A program made the translations under genes and the position numbers. From assembly GCA_017399685.1 (NCBI GenBank), contig JAFQBM010000040.1, forward strand, positions 1 through 64,000: a stretch of DNA of 64,000 bases, written 5' to 3'. The stretch comes from Lachnospiraceae bacterium (lineage in GTDB: Bacteria > Bacillota > Clostridia > Lachnospirales > Lachnospiraceae). The notes below the pieces were generated by a model that saw nothing but the letters and a program-made list of their open reading frames with translations, did no database searches and was not told the DNA's origin. Positions 24,462 to 33,263 of the stretch are shown one piece after another (position 1 is the stretch's first letter; every line of letters begins with the position of its first letter).

Positions 24462-25790
24462 ATGAAAATTCAGTTATCAGATCATTTTGATTTTAAGAAG
24501 TTATTTCGTTTTGTAATTCCTTGTATTGCTATGATGATTTTTACATCTATTTATGGGGTTGTGGATGGTTATTTTGTGTCGAATTATGTTGGGAAAACTT
24601 CCTTTGCAGCAGTAAATCTTATTATGCCCTTTATTATGATTTTAGGTGCATTGGGATTTATGTTTGGTACAGGAGGCAGCGCTTTGGTAGCCATAATTTT
24701 GGGAGAAGGTGACAAAGAGAGGGCAAATCAGATTTTTTCGTTTCTGGTTTATACAGTTGTTGTTCTTGGTTGCATCATAGCTGTTGTTGGAATTATTTTT
24801 ATTGAACCTGTTGCTGTCTGGCTAGGTGCTGAAGGCGAAATGATTTCTTTGTGTGTCAGTTATGGACGCATTATTTTGTGTGCATTACCGGCGTTTATGT
24901 TACAAAATACGTTTCAAAGTTTTTTTGTAACTGCGGAAAAACCAAAATTGGGTTTGGTTGTTACGTTAATAGCCGGAGTTACGAATATGGCACTGGATGC
25001 ATTGTTTATGGTTGTGTTTAAATGGGGTGTTGAGGGGGCAGCAGTGGCAACTGCATTAAGCCAATGTGTAGGTGGCATTGTGCCTATGATTTACTTTTTC
25101 AGAAAGAATAATAGTCTGCTGAAACTAACAAAGACAAGATTTAATGGTCGAGCCTTGTTTAAGGCTTGTACCAATGGTTCCTCAGAACTGGTTTCTAATA
25201 TATCCATGTCTTTAGTATCTGTACTTTATAATTTCCAGTTGATGAAATATGCCGGAGAAAATGGGATTGCAGCCTATGGTGTTATTATGTATGTGAATTT
25301 TATATTTATAGCTATTTTTCTTGGATATTCCATTGGTACGGCACCGATTATCGGATATAATTATGGTGCCGGAAATGAAAAGGAATTGAAGAATATATTT
25401 AATAAAAGTATGGTGTTTTTGATAGGAGCAGGCATCACTTTAACAACAGCCGGCTTTTTTCTTGCCAGCCCGTTGTCAAAATTTTTTGTAGGTTATGATG
25501 CCGAACTTTGTGAAATGACCATTGGGGCATTTAAAATATATTCTATTTCTTTTTTGTTCGTAGGATTTGGGATATTTGGTTCTTCTTTGTTTACTGCATT
25601 AGGAAATGGTCTGATTTCAGCGATTGTTTCTTTCCTAAGAACCATTGTATTTCAAGTGTTTTCAATACTTATCATGCCTGAAATTATGGGGATGGAAGGT
25701 ATATGGTATTCTGTCATTGTAGCAGAAATACTGGCAACCATTGTGGCGATTGGATTTATTGTGAAGTATAAGAAAAAATATGGATATTAG
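24462..25790 (+). CDS. MATE-family multidrug/cation exporter
   Basis: 442 residues with 12 hydrophobic segments. Typical MATE features: FVIPCIAMMIFTSIYGVVDGYFV in the first helix pair, LGFMFGTGGSALVAIILGEGDKERAN, then ALPAFMLQNTFQSFFVTAEKP before helix 5 and GYSIGTAPIIGYNYGAGNEKE in the second half. Such proteins exchange Na+ or H+ for drugs or metabolites. Own promoter and terminators on both sides make it a single-gene unit. Confidence 0.9.
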   Translation: MKIQLSDHFDFKKLFRFVIPCIAMMIFTSIYGVVDGYFVSNYVGKTSFAAVNLIMPFIMILGALGFMFGTGGSALVAIILGEGDKERANQIFSFLVYTVVVLGCIIAVVGIIFIEPVAVWLGAEGEMISLCVSYGRIILCALPAFMLQNTFQSFFVTAEKPKLGLVVTLIAGVTNMALDALFMVVFKWGVEGAAVATALSQCVGGIVPMIYFFRKNNSLLKLTKTRFNGRALFKACTNGSSELVSNISMSLVSVLYNFQLMKYAGENGIAAYGVIMYVNFIFIAIFLGYSIGTAPIIGYNYGAGNEKELKNIFNKSMVFLIGAGITLTTAGFFLASPLSKFFVGYDAELCEMTIGAFKIYSISFLFVGFGIFGSSLFTALGNGLISAIVSFLRTIVFQVFSILIMPEIMGMEGIWYSVIVAEILATIVAIGFIVKYKKKYGY

Positions 25791-25900
25791 GTTGTGTTTT
25801 TCAATATAGGATTACATAATTTTCGGTTGATAACTGACAGGAATGCATGATATAATTTACCCATGTGTAGTATGTCATAAATTCGATAGAGATACATTGG

Positions 25901-25928
25901 AAGGACATTCTTCGGAGTGTCCTTTTTT
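25901..25928 (+). terminator. Terminator downstream of the MATE gene
   Basis: AAGGACA pairs with TGTCCTT; inner bases also pair partly around a TTCGG loop. A T6 tail follows. Confidence 0.75.
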
Positions 25929-25975
25929 CAAAAGTAATGAGTGGCAGAGGGAATGTGAATAAATGGAGGATAGTA

Positions 25976-26509
25976 ATGGTTTTACTTGTGATTGATACAC
26001 AAATTTGGCTTACGGATAAAGAACTTTATAATTATGAGACGTTTGTTGAGGGGACGAAAGCAGTCATTGAAGCAGCACGTGAGAATGATATTGAAGTGAT
26101 TTATGTGCAACATGATGATGGACAAGGAACTGGATTTTCAGTTGGAGATGTTGGATTTGAAATTAATAGGGAATTCTATCCTATAGAGGGAGAAAAACAA
26201 TATGTGAAGACAGTAAGTAGTGCTTTTTGTGGAACTGGGTTAAAGGAATATCTTGAAAAGAAAGGAGAAGATACGGTTGTGATTGTAGGATTACTAACTA
26301 ATTTCTGTATTGATGCATCGGTAAAGTCGGCATTTGAAATGGGACTTAAGGTCATTATTCCAGAGGGAACGAATACTACATTTGATAACCCATACATGGA
26401 TAAAGAGAAGACTTGCAAGTACTATAATGAATTCATGTGGCCAGAACGATTTGCTGAATGTATTTCTGTTGAAGAGACGATTCAGCGGATGATAGGACGA
26501 AAAATTTAA
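25976..26509 (+). CDS. Isochorismatase-like cysteine hydrolase
   Basis: 177 residues from ATG 25976 (GGAGGA upstream; the longer frame from 25937 is not needed). LLVIDTQIWL holds the catalytic Asp, VKTVSSAFCGTGL the Lys, and GLLTNFCIDASVKSAFEMG the nucleophilic Cys. The family hydrolyses amides or ethers such as nicotinamide or isochorismate; the substrate here is unknown. A methyltransferase gene follows 24 nt later and is likely cotranscribed. Confidence 0.85.
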   Translation: MVLLVIDTQIWLTDKELYNYETFVEGTKAVIEAARENDIEVIYVQHDDGQGTGFSVGDVGFEINREFYPIEGEKQYVKTVSSAFCGTGLKEYLEKKGEDTVVIVGLLTNFCIDASVKSAFEMGLKVIIPEGTNTTFDNPYMDKEKTCKYYNEFMWPERFAECISVEETIQRMIGRKI

Positions 26510-26533
26510 TTTTATAAGGGAGTGACAGACTAT

Positions 26534-27151
26534 ATGAGTAATCCATGGGAAAAAATTGATTTGAATGATTATGAAAATCATATGAGTTTAGAAAATGTAT
26601 ATCAGCTTCAAGTATTAAATGAAATGATGAAAGAACAGTTTAATGCGTATGATATAGACACTATAATGGTTCTTGGAATAGCAGGAGGGAATGGACTAGA
26701 GCATATCAACAAAAAGAAAATTAAGAAAATATACGGTGTTGATGTTAATCGGAATTTTCTTGTAGAATGTAAAAAAAGATACATAGAATTAGAGAATATA
26801 TTTGATGGGATTTGTGTCGATTTGTTAAGTGACAATTTAGCGTTACCATGTGCAGAATTACTTGTTGCAAATCTGTTAATTGAATATATTGGTTATGAAT
26901 GTTTTCAACGGGTTGTTAAATTGGTAAAACCTCAATATATATCCTGTATCATACAAATAAATTTAACCGATTCTTTTGTTTCTGATTCTCCATATATACA
27001 TGCATTTGATTGCCTGGATGAAGTTCATCATCAAATGGAAAAAGATAATTTAATAAATTGTATGCAAGAGATAGATTATAAAATGCAAAAGGTAAGTGAG
27101 AAATTATTGCCTAATGGCAAGAAATTTGTGAGGATAGATTTTTCCCAATAA
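26534..27151 (+). CDS. SAM-dependent methyltransferase-like protein
   Basis: About 205 residues. MVLGIAGGNGLEHI is a motif I-like loop and KIYGVDVNRNFLVECKKRY has the acidic residue that binds the SAM ribose. A typical motif IV (LLVANLLIEYIGYECF) follows. Catalytic identity is unclear because later motifs are divergent. ATG 26534 lies 11 nt behind AAGGGAG. It follows a cysteine hydrolase in a probable two-gene unit. Confidence 0.65.
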   Translation: MSNPWEKIDLNDYENHMSLENVYQLQVLNEMMKEQFNAYDIDTIMVLGIAGGNGLEHINKKKIKKIYGVDVNRNFLVECKKRYIELENIFDGICVDLLSDNLALPCAELLVANLLIEYIGYECFQRVVKLVKPQYISCIIQINLTDSFVSDSPYIHAFDCLDEVHHQMEKDNLINCMQEIDYKMQKVSEKLLPNGKKFVRIDFSQ

Positions 27152-27273
27152 ATTTAATGTGCGACAGATAGAAATTAGATATGAGTAAATATGAAAGTTT
27201 GCGGGAATACGTAAGGATATTATTGTAAATGAAAGATAATAAATGAAATTTGTAGGCGAAAAGGAGAATGAAA

Positions 27274-27714
27274 ATGCTAATAGCAGGAAGTATAGCAATG
27301 ATATGTGGAGTTGTTTTTTTTGTTCTAGGGATAACATTTTTCGTCTTAGAAAAAAAGACATGGAAATCTACAGCGCAGACAGAAGGACGTGTTGTAGATA
27401 TGTGTATGAATGCAATTGCTTATAATAATGGAAAAAGTGTAAGAACTGGGGAGAGTGGAACAGGAAACCGTTGTCCGATTTATTCTTATTATGTGAATGG
27501 ACGAGAGTACCGAAGAGCAAGTAATGTGGCATATAATAAGGGATATGTCCGCAGTATGATGAATAAACCAGTTATGGTTTACTATAATCCGGAAAATCCT
27601 GAACAATCCAGCCTTGGAAAAATGACTGCGTTTGCTTTTATGGGAATCGTTTTTTGTGGCTTGGGAGTTTTATTTATGGGTATGGGGATGGTTTTTATTG
27701 TAGTTGGAATTTAG
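27274..27714 (+). CDS. DUF3592-type membrane protein
   Basis: 146 residues with membrane helices at both ends (SIAMICGVVFFVLGITFFVL, and FAFMGIVFCGLGVLFMGMGM near the C-terminus) around a beta-rich part that contains AQTEGRVVD, CPIYSYYVNGREY and MVYYNPENPEQSSL, the DUF3592 signature. AAAGGAG is 7 nt before ATG 27274, which I prefer to the ATG at 27268. It is the canonical short form; the proteins at 3956 and 4771 look like larger relatives. Function unknown. Confidence 0.75.
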   Translation: MLIAGSIAMICGVVFFVLGITFFVLEKKTWKSTAQTEGRVVDMCMNAIAYNNGKSVRTGESGTGNRCPIYSYYVNGREYRRASNVAYNKGYVRSMMNKPVMVYYNPENPEQSSLGKMTAFAFMGIVFCGLGVLFMGMGMVFIVVGI

Positions 27715-27760
27715 ATGGTAAAATGGTCCTAAAAAGCATAATTTAATGAGGTATGATAAC

Positions 27761-27979
27761 ATGTTTATAAAAGAAGATAATACATACAATGATATTCGTG
27801 AAAAATCACTTTTGCAATGGTTAGAAGAAATGGAGCAGCATGAAGATATTGCAGTTCGTGGTGGAGTTAAGCTGTGTAGAGAATATATGCAGTATCTTAA
27901 GGATAGGAATCAGAAATTAGAAGAAGAAAATGAACTTAAGAATTGCTATCTGAAAAAGATGTCAAGAAAGAGAAATTGA
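27761..27979 (+). CDS. Small coiled-coil hypothetical protein
   Basis: 72 residues, mostly helical. LLQWLEEMEQHEDIAVRGG, then LCREYMQYLKDRNQKLEEE, forms an amphipathic C-terminal coil ending in a Lys/Arg-rich tail. TGAGGT lies 8 nt before ATG 27761 (an ATG at 27746 is also in frame). I recall similar short proteins in Lachnospiraceae but no function. Alone between two unrelated genes. Confidence 0.6.
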   Translation: MFIKEDNTYNDIREKSLLQWLEEMEQHEDIAVRGGVKLCREYMQYLKDRNQKLEEENELKNCYLKKMSRKRN

Positions 27980-28080
27980 GTATTATTGGATAAATAAAAG
28001 ACTAATAAAATAACTTGTTATAATAATTTTTAGATAAATAATAAGATGTAAATGAGACGTTTTGAAGGAGTGGATAGAAG

Positions 28081-29661
28081 ATGGGAATTTACTTAAATCC
28101 AGGAAATGAAGGCTTTAAAAGTGCAGTACGTTCTAAAATATATATTGATAAAACAGGATTGTTAGAATACACGAATTCGGTGTTAGATACCGAGCAAAGA
28201 TATATATGTGTCAGCAGACCAAGACGTTTCGGAAAATCCATAGCGGCTGAAATGCTGGTTGCGTATTATGATAAATGCTGTGATTCCAAAGAGTTATTTG
28301 GGGGGCTTAAGATTGCAAAATATAAGGATTTTGCAAAGCATTTAAATCAATATGATGTATTGCACATAGATGTAAATTATTTTCGAGGACAATCCGCTAC
28401 AGGAATGGAAACTGTAGATAACATACAACGTCTTGTAATCGAGGAGCTAAGGGAAAACTATCCAGAGGGAGTTAGTACTGCTGATTGTAAATTACCGGTT
28501 GTACTAACAAAAATTAATCAAAAATATGGTATAAAATTTGTCGTTATTATAGATGAATGGGATGCCATATTTAGAGAAAATAAAAATGATGAAACTGCAC
28601 AAAAAGAGTACATTACTTTACTTCGTGGCTTATTCAAAGATGCTCCTTCTAAAAAGTTTTTAAAATTGGGATATTTGACTGGGATTTTACCAATCAAGAA
28701 GTATGGTACAGAGTCTGCCCTTAATAACTTTGATGAATTTACTATGACAAATCCAAGAACTCTTTCGGAATATGTGGGTTTTACTGAGGAGGAAGTAGTA
28801 GAACTGTGTAAAGAATATAACATGGATTTTGAAGAAATAAAACGATGGTATGATGGATATAGTTTTGAACAAACAAAGCATATTTATAATCCTAATTCAG
28901 TTGTTAAATCTATGTTGGACGGGGAATGCAACAATTACTGGACTAGCACTGAAACATACGAATCGTTAAAGAATTATATCAGTATGAATTTTGATGGCTT
29001 AAAAGATTCTGTGATAGAAATGATAGCAGGTGGAAGATGTAAGATTGACACCAATACCTTTGAAAATGATATGGTATCCTTTCAAAGCAAAGATGATGTT
29101 TTGACAGTACTTGTACATCTTGGTTATTTGGCATACAATAAAAAAACGCAAGAAGTAAGTATTCCTAATGAGGAAATTCGGGCAGCTTTTATACGTGCTA
29201 TAAAGAAAAGTAATTGGAATTATGTAATAGAATCCATTGTAGCTTCTGATGAACTGCTAAAGGCAACATGTCATGGAGATGAAGAAACAGTAGCACAAGG
29301 AATAGACAAGGTGCATGAGGCAAATACATCTATTCTTAACTACAATAATGAAAATTCCTTGAGTTGTGTAATTTCATTAGCGTATTATAATGCTATCAAT
29401 GAGTATACGATTGTCCGGGAACTTCCGACTGGAAAAGGATATGCAGATGTAGTGTTCCTTCCAAGAAAAGGTTCTGACAAGCTTGCAATGGTTGTAGAAT
29501 TGAAGTGGAATCAATCTGAACAAGGAGCCATTGAACAGATAAAGAAAAAAGAGTATGGAAAGGCGTTGGCAGAATATTCAGGCAACCTGCTTTTAGTGGG
29601 AATTAATTATGATAAGAAAAGCAAGAAGCATGGCTGTGTCATCGAGACGTGTGAAAAATAG
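28081..29661 (+). CDS. AAA-ATPase-like protein with PD-(D/E)XK nuclease-like C-terminus
   Basis: 526 residues. The N-terminal half is the AAA-ATPase-like family: YIDKTGLLEYTN, then the Walker-A-like VSRPRRFGKSIAAEMLVAYYD, Walker-B-like VVIIDEWDAIF and TMTNPRTLSEYVGFTEEEV. The C-terminal part is of the PDDEXK_9 type: LPTGKGYADVVFLPRK and VVELKWNQSEQGAIEQIKKKEY contain the D...ExK residues. Such proteins are common in gut bacteria, often in many copies and thought to be mobile or defence-related; the function is unproven. Confidence 0.85.
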   Translation: MGIYLNPGNEGFKSAVRSKIYIDKTGLLEYTNSVLDTEQRYICVSRPRRFGKSIAAEMLVAYYDKCCDSKELFGGLKIAKYKDFAKHLNQYDVLHIDVNYFRGQSATGMETVDNIQRLVIEELRENYPEGVSTADCKLPVVLTKINQKYGIKFVVIIDEWDAIFRENKNDETAQKEYITLLRGLFKDAPSKKFLKLGYLTGILPIKKYGTESALNNFDEFTMTNPRTLSEYVGFTEEEVVELCKEYNMDFEEIKRWYDGYSFEQTKHIYNPNSVVKSMLDGECNNYWTSTETYESLKNYISMNFDGLKDSVIEMIAGGRCKIDTNTFENDMVSFQSKDDVLTVLVHLGYLAYNKKTQEVSIPNEEIRAAFIRAIKKSNWNYVIESIVASDELLKATCHGDEETVAQGIDKVHEANTSILNYNNENSLSCVISLAYYNAINEYTIVRELPTGKGYADVVFLPRKGSDKLAMVVELKWNQSEQGAIEQIKKKEYGKALAEYSGNLLLVGINYDKKSKKHGCVIETCEK

Positions 29662-29672
29662 GAGGATTACAG

Positions 29673-30308
29673 ATGAATTTATCAGAATTTGAAGCAGAAT
29701 TTTCGCAGCTTGGGAGCAATTATAAAACAAAAGATGTGGATAGATTCAATCGTGCATTAATAAAAAGGCAGGAAGATGTATCATTTTTAAAAGAAATTGT
29801 TTTATCAAAACAGGAATACCATAGAACTTATTTTCAGGTATCTCTGGCACAATTAAAAGGAATAGAAGCTAAATTTACATTTATCGAAGAAAATTTCGAC
29901 AAACTACAGGATTGGTGGCATGTGGACCAGCTTTCCCAGTTTGTGGACAAGGAACTTACCTTTGATTTTGGTTACGAAAAAGCAAAGGTTTATGTGCAGA
30001 GTGAACTGCCTTTTGCCAGGAGATGGGGATATGTTCTGTTTATGCCAAGCCTCGTAAAAGAAGCTGGTGCAGCGGAAAAAATATTTCCATTATTTAAGGA
30101 TGATGATGAATATTATGTTCAGATGGCGGAGGCGTGGCTGATTTCTTATCTTGGCATTTATGAGCCGGAAAAGACCTTGGCATATTTGGAAGGATGTCCG
30201 TTAAAATATAATATAGCCGGAAAAGGGATTCAAAAAATTTGTGATTCCTTCAGAGTCAGCAAGGAATGGAAAGAGCGTTTTAAAGAAGTACGAAAAAGAT
30301 ACAAATAG
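29673..30308 (+). CDS. AlkD-like DNA alkylation repair protein
   Basis: 211 residues with HEAT-like helical repeats. YHRTYFQVSLAQLKGIEAKF, FDKLQDWWHVDQLSQFVDKE and ARRWGYVLFMPSLVKE match the AlkD/DNA alkylation repair family, which excises N3/N7-alkylated bases without base flipping. GGAGG precedes ATG 29673; it starts 11 nt after the AAA-protein gene. The conserved Trp and Asp positions look kept, but I cannot verify them without an alignment. Confidence 0.75.
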   Translation: MNLSEFEAEFSQLGSNYKTKDVDRFNRALIKRQEDVSFLKEIVLSKQEYHRTYFQVSLAQLKGIEAKFTFIEENFDKLQDWWHVDQLSQFVDKELTFDFGYEKAKVYVQSELPFARRWGYVLFMPSLVKEAGAAEKIFPLFKDDDEYYVQMAEAWLISYLGIYEPEKTLAYLEGCPLKYNIAGKGIQKICDSFRVSKEWKERFKEVRKRYK

Positions 30309-30392
30309 AGAAATGAGAACGGGTGAAAACAGAGCGAAAACAGAATGTTGAGTAAGTGCTAAGAATATAAAAATCAAAGGGAGACTGACGAA

Positions 30393-30890
30393 ATGAAAAG
30401 AAATATATTAATGAAATTGTTACGTTATGAAATTCCCGATGAGTATCAGAATCGAAGTAACACCATTCTTTGTCACTATTGCAATTGGTTTTATGCTGTC
30501 ATGATGTTACTATGTGTTGTATTAGGTTTGGTGTTTGCAATAGGTATGACGTATGGAGTACTTTGTGATGCAAATGAGGTCGGAGATTATATGACAGCCG
30601 TCATGATAGTGGGAGTGGGAGTTTGTAGTGTTGGACTAGGCTGGTTATTTGGCTGTTATATGAAACATTGGACTTTAATTTTTCACGAGAATGGAATATG
30701 GTACAGAAGTATGACAGGAAAAATTTATCAGTATAGCGATGAAGAAATTTTAGGATATGTAATAACAAATGCCCCCAAACATCATTATATTACCTTACGA
30801 ACAAAAAACAAACGTATATGGGTAGATAGTAACAGTAAAAATTATATTGAGGCGAAAGCCTTGGTGCAGAAAAAATATCCGAGTTTGTAA
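30393..30890 (+). CDS. Small two-helix membrane protein
   Basis: 165 residues. Two adjacent membrane helices (~35-58, AVMMLLCVVLGLVFAIGMTYG, and ~68-90, TAVMIVGVGVCSVGLGWLFG), then a C-terminal soluble part (LIFHENGIWYRSMTGKIYQY, ITLRTKNKRIWVDSNSKN) that looks like a PH-like beta domain. GGGAGACTGACG lies upstream. It is 45 nt before mgtE but nothing links them functionally. Confidence 0.55.
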   Translation: MKRNILMKLLRYEIPDEYQNRSNTILCHYCNWFYAVMMLLCVVLGLVFAIGMTYGVLCDANEVGDYMTAVMIVGVGVCSVGLGWLFGCYMKHWTLIFHENGIWYRSMTGKIYQYSDEEILGYVITNAPKHHYITLRTKNKRIWVDSNSKNYIEAKALVQKKYPSL

Positions 30891-30935
30891 GAGAGATGGA
30901 TGAGAGTGATGAATTTAAATTAGGGAGAAATTTTT

Positions 30936-32321
30936 ATGAATTTAAATCAGAAGGATTATGTAGAAGAAATTGTAAAAGCAGTCCAGGAACATGAAGATTT
31001 TAATGAGATTTTGGAAATTCTGGAACAATACCATGAAAATGACATTGCAGAAGCATTAGAATTTTTGACAAAAGAAGAACGTATTGCTTTATATGGTGCA
31101 TGGGGAACGGAACGGGCTTCTGAAATTTTTGCTTATCTTGAAGATGCGACGCCTTATTTTGAGGAAATGGAATTAGAGACTGCTGCGGAAATCATTGAGA
31201 ACATGGATTCCGATGATGCGGTTGATATTCTTGAGAGCATGGATGAAGAGATTAGCGATAAACTGGTTGATTTGCTGGATGATGAAATTAGTCGTGATAT
31301 TAAGCTGATTCAGTCCTATGACGAGGAAGAAATCGGTAGCAAGATGACAACGAATTTTATTGCAATCAAAAAAGGTATGACCGTCAGAAGTGCCATGAAG
31401 GAACTGATTTCGCAGGCAGAGGAAAATGACAATATTTATACGGTATATGTATGCAATGAAGATGATTCTTTGTATGGTGCCATGGATTTAAAGGATTTGA
31501 TTGTTGCCAGAGAATATGTTGATTTGGAAGATTTAATCAGTCATGCGTATCCTTATGTATATGATTATGAAAAAGTATCTGATTGTCTGGAAAAAATCAA
31601 AGGATATGCGGAAGATTCCATACCGGTATTGGATGATAAAAATAGAATTTTAGGTGTCATTACCGCTCAGGATATTATTGAAGTGGTAGATGATGAAATG
31701 GGCGAAGATTATGCAAGGCTTGCAGGTTTGACCGAAGAAGAAGATTTAAATGAAAAATTACTGGATAGTATGAAAAAGCGATTGCCTTGGTTGGTAATAC
31801 TTTTAGGACTTGGAATTGGTGTTTCTGCAGTGGTTGGAATGTTTGAAGCAGTGGTTGCGGAAATCGCAGTAATTGCCAGTTTTCAGTCGTTGATTCTAGG
31901 TATGGCAGGAAATGTCGGTACGCAGTCCCTTGCGGTAACGATTCGTGTTCTTATGGATGATAATTTGAAAACCTCGCAAAAACTACAGCTTGCACTAAAA
32001 GAGATGCGGGTAGGGCTATGTAATGGATTGTTATTGGGAATGGTGGCATTTGTATTTGTGGGATTATATATCTGGATGTTTAAAAAGTATGAACTGACCT
32101 TCGCTTTTGCAATATCCGGTTGTGTGGGAGTTTCACTGTTGATTGCAATGCTGATTTCCAGTCTGGTAGGAACCATGGTTCCAATCTTTTTCCATAAGAT
32201 AAAAATCGACCCGGCAGTAGCATCTGGTCCCCTGATTACGACCATAAATGATTTGGTTGCGGTTATTTCGTATTATGGACTAGCGTGGATTTTGTTGATA
32301 AAAGTGATGCAGTTGGGATAA
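30936..32321 (+). CDS. mgtE: MgtE magnesium transporter
   Basis: 461 residues. The N-terminal helical MgtE_N domain (EILEILEQYHENDIAEALEFL, residues ~28-48), a pair of CBS domains (~ residues 140-260, with GAMDLKDLIVAREYVDL), a linker helix and five membrane helices including GNVGTQSLAVTIRVL and the pore-lining TTINDLVAV with its Asp. The N-terminal and CBS parts close the channel when cytosolic Mg2+ is high. Only 45 nt separate it from the previous gene, so an M-box leader is not present. Confidence 0.93.
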   Translation: MNLNQKDYVEEIVKAVQEHEDFNEILEILEQYHENDIAEALEFLTKEERIALYGAWGTERASEIFAYLEDATPYFEEMELETAAEIIENMDSDDAVDILESMDEEISDKLVDLLDDEISRDIKLIQSYDEEEIGSKMTTNFIAIKKGMTVRSAMKELISQAEENDNIYTVYVCNEDDSLYGAMDLKDLIVAREYVDLEDLISHAYPYVYDYEKVSDCLEKIKGYAEDSIPVLDDKNRILGVITAQDIIEVVDDEMGEDYARLAGLTEEEDLNEKLLDSMKKRLPWLVILLGLGIGVSAVVGMFEAVVAEIAVIASFQSLILGMAGNVGTQSLAVTIRVLMDDNLKTSQKLQLALKEMRVGLCNGLLLGMVAFVFVGLYIWMFKKYELTFAFAISGCVGVSLLIAMLISSLVGTMVPIFFHKIKIDPAVASGPLITTINDLVAVISYYGLAWILLIKVMQLG

Positions 32322-32397
32322 ATATTTTGAAGTTTATAAAGATTTCTTGAAAAATTAGAATAATAAACACATAGCTATTTAAAAGTGAAGTAATGGA

Positions 32398-33039
32398 TTA
32401 TTTGAAGGTTGATTGGGAGGGATTTTTGATATCAGTATCTTCATGAATCTTATCAAGTAGAATCGTAGATGTGTTTGTAAGTATATGGATACGTTCTTTT
32501 TTTAATATTGTGCGGCTTCGCTGATTAGTTTCATAATCACGTTCATTTTTTATAAAGGTAGAACAACACAGATAATCACATTTCGCTTTTCTTCCGGGAG
32601 TAGTTTGTATTATAAAAACAAAACTTACTAAGTCTAAATGACTGGAGATTAAATAATCTGCCTTTATCATAGTAGTAAAAGGATACATCTGTGGCATATA
32701 AGAAAAAAGCAGAAAGTCTTTTTCAAGAATATTTTCTAAGCGAATAAGAGCTTCAAGACGTGGTTTTACCATCGCAATGTATTGAGAACCTTTGATGATT
32801 TGCTCGTATTTTATTTTTTGTTCAAGGATTCTGTCAACTATTTTATTGGGATTATATCTTGGAAGTGATAAGTCTTTTAAATACTGAAATCCTGCTAGAT
32901 GAGGGAAATCTTCCATGGAGAATGTAAGATTTATTGTGTAAAGTCGCTTTTTATAACCGTATGTAAAGATGTAGTAGTATTCTGTTAGCTTTTTCCATAC
33001 AAAAGCTGCTTGATAAAGAATATTATTTGGTTTGTTCAT
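32398..33039 (-). CDS. PBECR4-type nuclease-domain protein
   Basis: 213 residues from the ATG at 33039-33037, with AGAGG 7 nt upstream. The N-terminal AAFVWKKLTEYYYIFTYG, then INLTFSMEDFPHLAGFQYL (HLAG at residues ~47-50), and FTTMIKADYLISSH near residue 120 match the pattern I associate with PBECR4, a phage-derived nuclease domain of the barnase/EndoU/colicin/RelE group. The C-terminal third is Lys/Thr-rich and less typical. Upstream is a structured RNA with a terminator; both run from one promoter at 33263. A longer reading through that RNA region is an artefact. Assignment is from memory of the family. Confidence 0.6.
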   Translation of the reverse strand: MNKPNNILYQAAFVWKKLTEYYYIFTYGYKKRLYTINLTFSMEDFPHLAGFQYLKDLSLPRYNPNKIVDRILEQKIKYEQIIKGSQYIAMVKPRLEALIRLENILEKDFLLFSYMPQMYPFTTMIKADYLISSHLDLVSFVFIIQTTPGRKAKCDYLCCSTFIKNERDYETNQRSRTILKKERIHILTNTSTILLDKIHEDTDIKNPSQSTFK

Positions 33040-33055
33040 AAAATAACCTCTTTTA

Positions 33056-33229
33056 TTAAAAACAAAGAACCTTGCAAACGCAAGGTTCTTTTTGCGTTTT
33101 CTTTCAATTCCGAAGAATCTATTCGGTTTGTGGTTTACGCATAACCCACGGGCTGGCTCCACAGAAGGCTGCATACCGACACAGTCGACTGTTTCAAAAC
33201 CTTGATAGTTGGTCACGCCACTATCCTAT
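33056..33229 (-). ncRNA. Structured RNA with terminator upstream of the PBECR4 gene
   Basis: A dedicated promoter (33263-33236) reads into about 170 nt rich in stems: a 5' hairpin (33225-33204, 8 bp, loop CGTGA), the self-complementary ACAGTCGACTGT (33181-33192), an outer stem ACCGA/TCGGT (33175-33179 with 33123-33127) enclosing a GTGG...CCAC hairpin (33149-33130), a CCGAA/TTCGG hairpin (33126-33110), and a 12-bp terminator (33091-33080 with 33075-33064, T-rich tail to 33056). The nuclease ORF starts 17 nt after it. An alternative pairing (TGCGTTT 33093-33099 with AAACGCA 33076-33082) would break the terminator. Confidence 0.7.
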
Positions 33230-33235
33230 ACAAGT

Positions 33236-33263
33236 ATTATAGCACAAAATAGACTTACGTCAA
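33236..33263 (-). promoter_or_regulatory. Promoter of the structured RNA / PBECR4 transcript
   Basis: Read on the minus strand: TTGACG (33263-33258), 16-nt spacer, TATAAT (33241-33236). Transcription should start near 33229. Confidence 0.7.

Noticed and set aside
28081-29661. Transposase or integrase
   Set aside because: The protein has AAA-like and PD-(D/E)XK features but no DDE or tyrosine-recombinase signature, and no terminal inverted repeats flank the gene.
30891-30935. M-box magnesium riboswitch before mgtE
   Set aside because: Only 45 nt separate the genes, too short for the aptamer.
33040-33216. N-terminal extension of the PBECR4 protein from a GTG at 33216
   Set aside because: The 59 extra residues come from reading a structured RNA; there is no RBS at 33216, and AGAGG is perfectly placed before the ATG at 33039.
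33056-33229. T-box, M-box or other known riboswitch in the PBECR4 leader
   Set aside because: No T-box sequence (TGGNACCGCG) or specifier loop, and no signature of the known classes I can recall; the RNA is called only as structured and undefined.
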